This document shows positions 37,288 to 47,429 of a stretch of 64,000 nucleotides of DNA, piece by piece. Position 1 is the stretch's first letter; each line of letters opens with the position of its first letter. The notes beneath the pieces are model-generated. The model was not told the origin of the DNA, did not search any database, and saw only the letters and a list, made by a program, of their open reading frames with translations. Origin of the DNA: Crocodylus rhombifer (lineage: Eukaryota; Chordata; Crocodylia; Crocodylidae); the NCBI GenBank assembly GCA_038503035.1, contig JAVSML010018907.1, forward strand, positions 62,001 to 126,000, written 5' to 3'. Both the position numbers and the translations under genes were made by a program.

Positions 37288-37420
37288 GAGAGGTCAGTAT
37301 TGTTACCTCCAATTTCCACTGTATGGACCAGAAAAATGAGACAGAAATAGGTCAAGTGTTTTCCCAAGATCAAACTGTTCAAGTGCGGCAGATACAGGGA
37401 CTGAACTTGGCTCTTTTGAC
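37288..37420 (+). mobile_element. MIR-family SINE fragment
   Basis: TGTTACCTCCAATTTCCACT, GACCAGAAAAATGAGACAGA, AGGTCAAGTGTTTTCCCAAG and CAGATACAGGGACTGAACTT follow the MIR core in order (TTATCCCCATTTTACAG, GAGGAAACTGAGGC, GTTAAGTGACTTGCCCAAGG, GGCAGAGCTGGGATTCGAAC). It is an ancient SINE relic in sense orientation, partial at both ends. Confidence 0.75.
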
Positions 37421-38794
37421 CCCCCTTCTCGCTCTGGGTAGCTCTGTCCCCCCGTGCATGCTTGGCTTACGTTAGCCACACAAAAACGGTGCAACGCCCG
37501 CCTTCCCAAGGTGCGTTTGAGTGAAAGAGCTGCAACCTGGTCAACTATTAGCTAAACCATCTCCAGTCATCTGGATTTATGCTACGGCTTTGTCAATTTG
37601 CAAAATTCAGTCACCTTAAAACCTGTTTGGGCTTCAGTGCAAATGAGGGAGAAGTGGTTTTGCATTACGTGTATGTACGTGACAGCCCAGCTGATGGAGA
37701 GGCCGTTCTCTGCGTTAGTCTGAAGGCAGGCAGGAGGCAGGGGCGAGCTGCACCTTGTAGATTAAGTCGGAAATGCATAAGCCTTCATGAGTCAGCGCTC
37801 CCTTCATCCGACGCTATAAACCTAAGCGATGGTTATGCAGGAACTGAACGAGCCAGAGTATTTCTGATGGATCTTAGCTCCGTCTCACCTCTCCGCAGCT
37901 CACGCACAGCCAGTGCCGGCTGCACAGAAACTACGGCACTTTACTTGCCTCCGGGAGTGTAAAAACATACCTAGAAATGAAGCAACGCCCCCCTACGAGG
38001 TATAACCCTCACCGCCTGCATCCAGTGCTGGTGCTCAATCATAATTTCCTGCACCCAAACCAGCGGCCAGCTTAAAGAGGTTTGTTCCCTTAGTTCACCC
38101 ATACATCTTGGAGTAAAATGTTCCAGTAACTTGCAGCCTCCCCCAGGAAGTGCTTGTTCTGCAGCGAAGCCCACTTCAACATAGTTATCAAAGCCTGGAA
38201 GTATGGCCTGCCTCCCTGTCTTCTCAGAGCTCCTCACCTGTCAGCAAGCGGGTGTCAAGCCGGGGAAGAAAACCTGACGCCTGTCTCACGCACGAGCAGC
38301 CACCGCTGCTGCGACCAGGCGCTCTGCCGTGGCCCCGTAAGGTGAAGGCAAGGGAGCACCTGCATATCGCATCCTCTCCAAGCGAGCGGTCCAGCAAGTG
38401 CAGATTTTCTCATGAGGTTCATGGATCCGCTCTAACGGCCCAGAACAAGAGCTCCGATGGGTGCCTGGCTCGTCACAGCCCTACCCCCGGCACCGACCTG
38501 CACTGGCTGTTTTTACACTATTTTTAAACAAAAGTTCGTACTCCAGATACATCCTTTGCCGTTAAAGGAAACAAAAGCCCATGCTACATCCTCTCCATGC
38601 TCCAAGGATTCCCCTGAGAAAGGCTCGTCTTAGCTTCCTTTTCAAACCCCTTCGCACCAAGACTGCTTTAAACAAATGGGTCTCGAGACTTAATTCTTTC
38701 ACTGATTTCAGCAATGCACCAGTAGAGTAACTGCTTTTCAAGGGGTCACGGGGTTTGTAAAATGTATCAACAATACCCAGTAAGAGTCAGAAAA
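37421..38794. other. Unique sequence, no gene recognised
   Basis: Frames up to 127 codons (37579-37962 and 38150-38527, plus) carry no known domain. I see no repeat until the CR1 cluster begins. Confidence 0.35.
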
Positions 38795-39794
38795 GTAGGG
38801 CCAGAAGGGACCGCAGGAGGTCACATTTAGTCCATCCCCCTGCTCAAGGCAGGATCAGCCCCAACTGCATTATCCCAGCCAGGGCTTTATCCAACCTGCT
38901 TTTGAAAATGTCCAAGGATGGGGATGCCACAGCCTCGCTGCCTAATCTTTTTAGGAACTACCTTCAGCCTAAAATTTTCCCCCTAATATCCAACCAATAT
39001 TTCCCCTGCTGCAGTTTGAGACGCTACTCCTAGTCCCGTCCCCTGCAGCCCCAGAGACGAGTCTATCCCCTCCTCTCTATAACCACCCTTCAGCTCGGTG
39101 AAAACTGTTATGAAATCCACCCTCAGCCTTTTCTCCCGCAGACTAAATAATCCCATTTCTTCCAGCCTTTCCTCGTAAGTCGTGATTCTCAGACGTCTAA
39201 ACATTTTTGCTGCTCTCTGCTGAACACTTTCTAATTTGTCCACGTCTTTTTTGAAGTGCAGCACCCAAAACTGGATGCAGCAATCCAAGGGAGGCCTGGC
39301 TAGAGAGCAGATGAATCACTTCCCTTGACTTGCAGGTGATGCTCCTATTAATGCAAGTCAGTATGCTATTGATTTTCTTCCCTTGCAACTAGATCACGCT
39401 GTCGGCTCATATTCAGCTTATGGTCCACTGTAACCCCAGCTCCTTCTCCGCAGTATCGCAGCTTCGCCACTCACCCCCAGTCTCTGTGTGTGCATACAGT
39501 TGTTCTGCCCCAGGTACAGGATTTGCCATTTGTCCTTGCTGAATGTCATTTGATTCATTTCAGCCAATTCTGCCACGTTCTTCTAAATCCTAGCCCTGCC
39601 CTTCAGAGCACCTGCAACTCCATCTAACTTGGCGTCCCCCAAAAATGTGCTAAGTATGCACTCAGTCCCATAGTCCAAATAATGAATGAAAATATTAAGC
39701 AATACCAGACACAGGACAGACCCCCGGGAAACTACACTCAATACCTCCAGCCAATAAAACATCGAACTATTGGTGATTACCTGCTGAGTAGGAG
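38795..39794 (-). mobile_element. CR1 LINE (minus strand), left part of a split copy
   Basis: On the minus strand this encodes the C-terminal third of CR1 ORF2. A 101-codon frame (39288-38983) reads QFWVLHFKKDVDKLESVQQR and then KMFRRL, the classic CR1 QFWAPHFKKDVDKLERVQ block. Upstream on the minus strand are KCR-type and ADDT-flanking regions, and downstream is the 3' untranslated tail ending near 38795. The copy is decayed. It is interrupted at 39794 by a plus-strand CR1 and resumes at 40146. Confidence 0.85.
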
Positions 39795-40145
39795 TATACC
39801 GAGGGGGGATTGAACAGCAGCCTTCAGCTCCCTGCAGGGGGGCTGCAAAGAGGACAGAGCTGGGCTGGTCTCAGTGGGGGCCGACAACAGAAGGAGCAAC
39901 GGGCTTAAGCTGCAGCAAGGGAAGTTGAGGTTGGATATTAGGAACAACTTTCTCACGAGGGGGTGGTGAAGCACTGAAACGGGTTACCCAGAGAGGTGGT
40001 GCAGTCTCCATCCTTGGAGGTTTTGAAGACTTGAGTAGACAAAGCCTTGTCTGGGATGATGTAGTTGGGGCTGGTCCTGCTTGGAGCAGGGGTGGGACTA
40101 GATGGGACCTCCTGCAGCCCCTTCCCACCCTCGTTTCTATGATCC
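39795..40145 (+). mobile_element. CR1 3' end inserted into the minus-strand CR1
   Basis: ACCGAGGGGGGATTGAACAG, GGTTGGATATTAGGAACAAC, CAGAGAGGTGGTGCAGTCTC, GGGGCTGGTCCTGCTTGGAG and the end TTTCTATGAT are a CR1 3' end, very similar to 41465-41720 and 56405-56750. It is 5'-truncated and ends in the short TCTATGAT tail typical of CR1. Host CR1 sequence is continuous on either side, so this younger copy landed inside the older one. Confidence 0.88.
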
Positions 40146-40285
40146 AACCAGTTACACATCCACCTTACAGTACTTTCACCTGTAAGGTGAACAACAGCTA
40201 CTTTCCATCAAATATTTTGGATTTTCTTCCCAAAAGTGACAAGGACACGAGGCATGCCAAAATACTTTGCCAGGATTAACTACGT
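40146..40285 (-). mobile_element. CR1 LINE (minus strand), right part of the split copy
   Basis: CCAACCAGTTACACATCCACCTTACAGT and GGCATGCCAAAATACTTTGCCAGG match the next stretch of antisense CR1 reverse transcriptase (the region coding for the D-F-S-K-A-F block and what follows), directly after the part ending at 39794. Similarity fades near 40285, which is its 5' truncation point or the limit of recognition. Confidence 0.65.
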
Positions 40286-41464
40286 TTCTTCAAAAAGGAG
40301 GCAAGTGCGTGACATGAAAAGGAAAAAGAAGAAAATCCAACTCCCGTTTTGACTATTTGTTGCCATAATGAAAAATCAAACAGGTCGGTGTAAATCATGT
40401 CACAAACGTTACGCACAGTTTGCAGCTTAAAAGCACCGAACACCTAGGGGGCAAAACAGTTGATTTGAGTTTTTATGTTGTTTCTAGGATTTTTGTTAAT
40501 GGATGAACATCATAGGACCTCAAGCTTTGAAGATTTCAGGCGTGGGTACAAATTTCTCTCTAAGCGAGTAATGGCCCTTAAACACGGCAGAGCAATAAAA
40601 ATAAGCTCTCAGCTGCAAATGTGGTTTCTCTGCACATGGATTGACTGCACTGCATAAACCTTCCCTATGCTTAGTAGTCCACGAAAGCTGGCCAGGCTTG
40701 GCACGAGGATTTTCTTCTTTTCCTCCTTCAAATCAGGATGAGAAGGAAGGTTAAGTGAAGCTAAAATGTCTCTGTCTCCAGTTATTTTTGTTCCCATATT
40801 TTACATCCTAATGATTGCTCTAACATGCGGGGAGCGTGCCGTTGATTTGGCAAACACAGCAGCAGCAGGAGCTTTCAAATCTGGTTTCAACAAACAGAAA
40901 TCCCACGTTTCGTTTGGCTCGATACGCACAATACTACTTGCTGCCCCTAGGCACGGTCATCCTGCTAGGTAGCCACCCTCAGCGGGTGTCATGCCTCTTA
41001 TTCGGTGGCTTTCCATACAGCCAGCGCAAACTGCTGCTTATCTGTATTAGTCTCTGGTTCCTCATCATCATTAGGGGCATCAATTAACCAAGGCAAAGCA
41101 GGAGAAATGCCGGGAGACCTGGAATACAACATCACGATCTGGCTTGGGTGTGCTGTCCCAGTGGAGGAAGTGCAGCGCCCCGTCAGAAATGCCATCGTGG
41201 AAGCAGCTTACAGCGAGGTCCCCCATACGTGCTGCCCGCTGGAGGCACCATATCCGAGTCAGGATTTGCTCCCCTGCTACCACAGATCCATCGATGGCAA
41301 CCATCTCAGCGCTACTCAGGCCTGACCCTGCACCAGGTGCCGGACAGCATAAAATTCAACTGGCTACAGCAATATCTTTCCAGGGTTCACAAAGCAGGTT
41401 GGCCCATGTGCCTGCAAGGCACCTAAGGTCGCTGCCCGAGGAAAGATTCGCACCGTGCAATGGC
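40286..41464. other. No recognised gene
   Basis: On the minus strand, 41300-41000 contains short frames with a PALPWLIDAP-like word that faintly recalls a PIF/Harbinger nuclease, but the required catalytic blocks are not visible. I do not call it. Nothing else is recognised. Confidence 0.3.
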
Positions 41465-41722
41465 TGACAGAACAAGGAGCAATGGGCTCAAGTTGCAGCA
41501 AGGGAGGTTGGATATTAGGAAAAAGATTTCTCACTGGGAGGACAGTGAAGCACTGGAAGAGGTCACCCAGAGAGGTGGTGCAGTCGCCATCCTTGGAGGT
41601 GTTTAAGACCCGGGTAGACAAAGCCTTGTCTGGGTTGATGCAGTTGGGGCTGGTCCTGCTTGGAGCAGGGAGGGTTGGACTAGATGCGACACCTTCCAAC
41701 CCTCATTTCTATGATTGTAGGC
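41465..41722 (+). mobile_element. CR1 3' end
   Basis: AACAAGGAGCAATGGGCTCA, GGTTGGATATTAGGAAAAAG, CAGAGAGGTGGTGCAGTCGC, GGGGCTGGTCCTGCTTGGAG and the end CATTTCTATGATTG make this a 5'-truncated CR1 of the same subfamily as 39795-40145 and 56405-56750. There is no target duplication, as usual for CR1. Confidence 0.9.
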
Positions 41723-41924
41723 AGAAAACCACCAGCCAATATTGCAAGATGTTTTAAAACACTGGAGAATCTGCTCCTCTAGTGCAGAGTACCCAAGGCA
41801 GAGCCCATTATGCAAGCTGAGTGGACTGGGTTTGGATGAGAAGTCCTGGTGCTGAGCTACGCATATCAAAAACAGCCATAAGCAAAAGCTGAAGACAGGA
41901 ACCATATTTCTGGATTTGATGGTT

Positions 41925-42227
41925 GCCTATAGTAGCGTTTCTCAACCCGTGGGTCATGACCAAAAGTGGGTTACAAGACTATATGAAAGCATTGCAAACA
42001 ATCTTTAAAAATAGATTCTCCTTTAACGGAGAAAAACATGGGATGCCGTGGCTTTTCTCTTGCAGGCTGGCAGAGCTCCAGCTTGCAAAGGGCTGCCTGG
42101 AGCTGCTTGGGGCCCCTCATGCCCCACACACTGGGGGGCTGGGGCCTGGGGATTGTGGGTCGCAACTGGCCATTGACTTTTACAAATGGATCCAGGTACA
42201 AAAAAGTTGAGAACCACTGGCCTAAAG
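41925..42227. mobile_element. Non-autonomous hAT transposon with 8-bp target duplication
   Basis: The element spans 41933-42219 (287 bp). It starts TAGCGTTTCTCAAC and ends GTTGAGAACCACTG. The ends are inverted repeats (11 of 14), matching the CAGTGGTTCTCAAC end of a widespread hAT group. It is flanked by GCCTATAG (41925-41932) and GCCTAAAG (42220-42227), an 8-bp duplication with one change, the length hAT transposases make. There is no transposase frame, so it was moved in trans. Confidence 0.85.
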
Positions 42228-42374
42228 CACAGTTTAATACATGGGTCTTTTGGTCAACATGTCCAAAGTTTTATCAAATGGATGGCAGGTGCTGCAGAAC
42301 TGATTCTTCATGACAGGCAAGCTAGGGGACACATAGGGAACATCCCATAAAACATACATGAAAGCATGGAGAGG

Positions 42375-43400
42375 ACAGGTCAGTGGCCTTCTGGAGATAG
42401 GACTCGTATCCTGTGTTCAGCCTGTACATCAGTGGCCTTTCCCAACAACACACACCTGTGGACACACGCCAGTTCACTGATGCAGGTAACCTCTGCCTCG
42501 GTACCCAAACTCTGTCATGCTCTGACCTAGGTGCCACCTTGACACGTGTGAGTCGGCTGAACACTGGAGCAGGTGACATGCTCAGCCCCATGCAATGAAA
42601 ACGGTGGCAAATGCATTGCACTTGCACACATGCCTCTGCTGCCCATGATCTAGATGTCACCATAACTGGACAGTACCTGAAATCCTAGCTGCATCCTGTT
42701 TACCCCGGTGTAATTTCAGATTAAACTCTGATCTTCTGTGATGCACACAACATCTGCCACAATTAAAGCATCCTCTGTCAATCAGCTGACTGACCTGGGG
42801 TTCAGGCACACGGCACATCCTCACACGCCATCTGCTACTCAGCGGTAGAGTATTGTGTGCCAGTCTGGTGCCACTCACCACTCACGGAGCTCGCTGACGT
42901 GCAGTTACAGCTGATTATATTCAATCGCACCGAATCAGGACTGCGGCCTCCTACCCCACTACCTCGGCTGCCAGGGCTCAGCAGCAAAGCCCCATCGCAG
43001 ATCCACTGCACGAAGCCGACTCTTGATCTGTCAGAGACCCAAGGCATCCTAAGCAGCCACAGCACATGGACCAATTCAACCCACCTGCAGTTTGCTCATC
43101 ACTGAGACGACATCCGGCCATGCCAAAACAGCACAGAGTCATGCTGGCAAGAGGACTGTTTTTTTTAAATCGACAGCAACAAATGCATTCCTCGTCACCG
43201 GTCCTGCCATCCACCCTCCTGGCTTTGACCTTCTGCTCCATCAACGGGCCCTACTGAATGGACCCCACATTGACCACGGTCCACATGTAGCCAACACGGC
43301 CAAGGTGACAACCCCTGCTGCGGTACCGACAAGGATGCATACCGTTGATGAGGGCCCTCTGTCTGCAAGGCAATGGGGTGTGGGTGGTCTGCCCTAATAG
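42375..43400 (+). mobile_element. Decayed non-CR1 LINE, jockey-type reverse transcriptase C-terminus
   Basis: Three blocks lie in order. First, from 42413, VFSLYISGLSQQ then FTDAGNLCLGTQ then DLGATLTRVSRLN corresponds to the LFNLYISDLP, YADDLCLATQ and DLEATL parts of a jockey-type polymerase; the catalytic YADD reads TDAG. Second, from about 42825, CYSAVEYCVPVWCHSPLTEL and LRPPTPLPRLPGLSSKAP match the CYSTAEYCAPVW and LRPTPLPWLPVLSNIAP blocks. Third, near 43215, PPGFDLL then HTVDEGPLS matches the C-terminal PPGFDLP and HIVD-CPLT blocks. Frameshifts separate the blocks. This is established family resemblance from memory, not a database hit. Confidence 0.72.
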
Positions 43401-44139
43401 TTAGACCACTGAGGAAAGCAGGGGCCAGAGGGCAGGAGCCATAATATTAAAACAAGAGAGAAATCCAGAAGTAGAGTCTGCAACACAGCCCAGGGTCAGG
43501 ATCCGGGGATCGATCAATGCCAAGTAGGGACAATCCACAGGGCAAAGTCCCAGAACAGCCAAACAGGGGCCAGGAGACGGATCCCCAGGGAAACCCAAAG
43601 CTGAAAACCAGAAATAAGCCAAAACCAGGGTTAGGAACCAGGAAAACCAGAGTGCAGGAACCAGGAGGCTCGTCACCGCCGAACTGTCGCTGTCGAGCCT
43701 TGGCGGCAACATGATGACACCGACTGCAGCCAAGGAAGCAGCACATGCCTGGTCTGGCAAGATGCACCTTTGCTAGACAGAGAGACGGACCGCAAGAGAG
43801 ACGACGTGGTTTGCAGGGCCCCGCAGGCCTGAGCCCGGGACCAAGAGCCAGATGGTCGCAGTGACCATTCCCGGGCAGACTTGAACAAAACATAACAGAA
43901 ATCTCCTTGCCTCGCTGCCGCAGCTATGACACAAGGCAAGGCAGTGGGAAGTAAAATCTGATCTTGGAATGTATTTGCACAGATCTCTTGAATATATATA
44001 ACAACCGAATGTAGGGACTAACATTTCCTGGACTATCCGATGTTCTGGAAAACTGCAGACAGAAGAAACATAAAACACAGGCAACTTCAAACACATGGAA
44101 TAAAACAAACAAGGCTATAAATGGGTCTTTTTGGTCATC
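43401..44139. other. CCAGG-rich sequence, possibly repeat-derived
   Basis: From about 43430 to 43680 words such as GGGCCAGGAG, AACCAGG and ACCAGGGTTAGGAACCAGG recur. This resembles low-order tandem or LTR-like sequence, but no unit or end can be fixed. The remainder is unique-looking. No gene is recognised. Confidence 0.35.
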
Positions 44140-44141
44140 AC

Positions 44142-44250
44142 AGAGGGGTGCTGGGAGGATTAACTAGCTAATGCGTGCAAAGCGCTTTAGAGAGATGAAA
44201 GCGCTAGGTTTAAACACGAGCAGCATTTTCATTAATGATGATCGTTATCG
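44142..44250 (-). mobile_element. MIR-related SINE fragment
   Basis: GGGAGGATTAACTAGCTAATGCGTGCAAAGCGCTTTAGAGAGATGAAAGCGCTA follows the antisense MIR-type pattern GTGAGGATTAATTAGTTAATG...AAAGCGCTTTGAGATCC...GAAAGGCGCTAT, ending in an ATTA/ATGATG-rich tail. It is ancient and partial. Confidence 0.7.
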
Positions 44251-47200
44251 TCATCGTGCTCTTCCTGCTATTACCAATCTAGACGATCGTCAGAGAAACA
44301 AGAACCCGAGTCCGCTGGCACGGAAAGCCGTGTTCCCATTAACCCCTTTCACGACGCGCGCTTTGCTTTGCTCCTATCGCCGCCCTGGGTGGCTCCACGT
44401 TCCCTAGCGGCCCTGGAACCGTCCCGGGCGGTTTGGGGATGGAGAGACCTGCACGTGCAGCCTTTACAGCTAAGAGCTTCCAAAACTAAGAGCATCCACA
44501 CTTACAGTGAATCAGATGGCGAAGTCTCTGGGGAAAGGGCGGCTTTCGCAGGGCGCGTACGCTGCTCTTACAAGACGAATCGAGAGTCCCCGGCGCTGCC
44601 GCAATGTGAATATTACAGCAAGGGCACGAGCTGTATTTTTATTTCACTGTGTGTTGTGAAGGAACAAAACCCCATTTAAATCCCTGCTGCCCCCTGAAGC
44701 ACCTAGTTCAAAATGTAGGCCTGGACGCTGGTCACGTCCCGCTCAAGTCAGTGGGAGTTTTGCCAGTGACGGGGCCTGGCACCCAGATCCCATCAGCACG
44801 GCAGACCATTAGCTGGCTTCACGGAGGAGAGAAAGCCAATGGTGCACAAGGTCCTCGTGCTGATTTTCCCCCTGCAACTTGCCTCTGCTCTGCAGTTGTC
44901 AGCAAAGCATTATAGTCGCAAGAGGCAAGACAAAGGACATCGTCTGCCTCTTTGCCTCTTTTCAGGCATTCACAGGGAAAAAAAGTCACCTAACAGCCCA
45001 AAGGACAGAAGAACTGAGTCAGGCAGAAAGTCGCCGAATGCCATGGGCTGTTGTAGGGAACCGGGGTTCTTAGCAAGGGCGGCGTAAGCAGCAACGCTGC
45101 GTTTGCATCAAGGCCCTGGCGTGCATCCCCAGCCTCGAAGGTTGTTGCAGTGACTTTGGGGAACTCCAGCTTGAATGGAGAGCAAGGTTTTCCTTCCAGA
45201 AGAAAAAGCCTAGCTGGAACAAGTGGACGTGCCTGCCTACGGATGAAGAAAAGCCCTTTTGTGCCTACTACATTGCGAGCATTGTCCCCCACCCCGTCAC
45301 CCTTGCAGGAGGATTGTCCCTGTCACGCTGCCACGGTTTATGTCAGCCTGGGTCATCGGTTGCATAAGATCTTGTCCCATTTACCCAACTGATCTCTCTT
45401 CTTCGGGGTTTCGCAGTGCTCCACTTAAACGAGATCGGCCCTTTTGCTTCCCCCTCTTACAACGGCCCGGTCTGGGAGTGAAGAGATGCCGAGAGCTCTG
45501 CTCCCAGGGCTGACGTTAATGAGACTGGTGTGGAAACCAGCACATGCATCCTGAAATGCTGAGAGGAGTAGAAGAGGGGGACGTTGCAGGTTTGTAAAAC
45601 CAACCAGAAACTGGCGTGACCTGGACTGGGCTCCCAGTTTATCGCGAATCCCTAAGGTCTGGAGAGAGGCGCAGTCACATCTGTCTTCTTTCGCTGTGGT
45701 GCAAGAGCACTGGTGACCGGCGCAAAGGGCTAGAAATTCAGTCACACGGGGGTGCAAATATGTACCCACTCCAGTGATGCCACGGGAATTGCTCTAGATT
45801 TGCAATGGTGCCACCCAGTCCACAGCCTATATGTGTCCTGGCTCGGACGGGGGGAAAAAGTGTGTGCAGTTAGTGACTCCCGGGTGTCTGCTTTCTGTTC
45901 CAGCGCCTGCAGCATGAAACACCCAGGCCAGCCGGCTGCTGTCATCCTGCCTCTTCCTCTGCGCCCCCGACAACATTTCAAGTAAAGCTGTTAGGAGCAT
46001 TGTGCACACTTTATCACACCATAGCTGCTAAGCTGTTGCTTGCACTCCTGGTTGTGTCACACACTATTCTCCAAGGGAACCCCAGCACACACGATTCCCT
46101 GGGTCTCTCGCAAAGCAAATTTTCCCATACAGGTGAGAATGGGTAAACTCTGACCCTTGCTTTATACTTTTTAATGGAAAACTAGTGGCTGATTTCTGAG
46201 AGATCTGCGCATTTGCTGCCTTTGTGAGTTTGTTTTTCCTTCATTTCTCCATGCTTGCTCTCCCTGCAGTATTTACCACCGCGCCGCGGTCGTTGCCCGT
46301 TTAGCTGGAGGGAGGAGTTTCCCGTGCTATGCAAGTGGTGCTTGTGATGTCCATTAGCCATAATGTGAAGCTACAGCCCCATTATTTCCTATTAGAGCTA
46401 AATGGACATTGCACGTCACTTCGTTACTCTCCCAGAGACACGACAACTTCCCTCCCAAGCGAGCGGCCGGCCAGGGTCAACAGCCACAGCTTAATTCCGT
46501 TTTCTACGAGAACCAAACGAGCCCTTGCCTGGACTGACAACGAAGTTAATTAAAGCAGTGCAGTGCAGCGGGGTCTCGCGCGGCGCCCTTCATCCAAGCT
46601 GCTTGGAAACAGAGTTGAATATCATGGGACGAAGGGGAAGGGGAAATGGAGCAAGATGGGCTTCGATCCTTGAATGCATTCCTCTCCCGACCCTCCTGAA
46701 GGGCAATGAGTGCGGATCAAGCCTGTCGACGTTTCAGAAAGCGGTCAGGGTCTTTGGGTGGATGAGTGACCTCCCCACTGACCCACGCGTGGAAAGCAAC
46801 GTGGAGATGTGGTTTGCAGCTGCTGTTTTGAGGGGCAGGATTGCTCTCGGGGGGTTTGGCTTTCACTGTCAGTCAGGCTGAGATCAAGCGTCTCTGGCTA
46901 GCAGCTCCAGGGCAAGGGTCCTACTACCTCCAGCATGAAAGTCTCTCCAGAGACAGCATCCCTACGGGAAGAGTAGCTGTCCTGGAGGGACAGGAGTGGA
47001 GAAGATAGGAAGGAGCAGGCCATTTATTAATCCCGATGGGTACATACAGAGGGGCAGCATCAGGACTGCGTCGATGCTGAAAAGCGCATTGGAGAGAGCT
47101 GCCGGGCACGGCCGTGACGGACAGGTTAGGGGGTCGCTTTTCTTACTTGCTTTTCTCTGACTCCCAGAAAGACTGTCTGGAAGAGGAAGGCGCATTGGCA

Positions 47201-47321
47201 CATGAACCAGAGAGGTATCGGGGGGCTGGCACCACACAGTCTTCCCATTTTAAAATGCAGCAATGGGTTGATGAGCTACGTCTTCAGGATGCTGGGGGAT
47301 TTCTGCCCAGTGATATTTCTT
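44251..47321. other. Mostly unique sequence
   Basis: No exon or RNA gene is recognised. Near 44715-44770 the words GGTCACGTCCCGCTCAAGTCAGTGGGAGTTTTGCC recall an abundant old reptilian repeat (GAAGTCAATGGGAG), without clear borders. Around 46320-46420 a mixed AT-rich stretch could be a conserved element, but this is unproven. Confidence 0.35.
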
Positions 47322-47429
47322 AGTCATGGAGAAGTAAGGCTGGAAGGGACCTCCAGTCCAACCTGGGACTCAAACCTGCTGCCTTGGTGTCATTAGCGCC
47401 ACGCTTTGACCAGCTGAGCTGCCACTGTT
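47322..47429 (-). mobile_element. tRNA-Ile-derived SINE with CR1 3' tail
   Basis: On the minus strand the head (47429 down to about 47364) reads like tRNA-Ile(AAT). An A-box region GCAGCTCAGCTGGTCAAAGC is followed by an anticodon arm GTGGCGCTAATGACACC with anticodon AAT in the loop CTAATGA, then AAGG and a B box GGTTTGAGTCCC. The head runs directly into GGTTGGACTGGAGGTCCCTTCCAGCC and ends CTTCTCCATGACTA, which is the last ~42 bases of CR1 (compare GGTTGGACTAGAT...TTCTATGATT at 41675-41715). The intact pol III boxes plus a LINE tail are the hallmark of a SINE mobilised by CR1. A comparable tRNA-Ile/CR1 SINE is known from zebra finch. The alternative, a chance junction of a tRNA pseudogene and a CR1 fragment, is less likely. 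Confidence 0.75.

Noticed and set aside
41000..41300. Minus-strand words recalling a PIF/Harbinger nuclease (PALPWLIDAP)
   Set aside because: The catalytic blocks and a continuous frame are missing. The resemblance is one short stretch.
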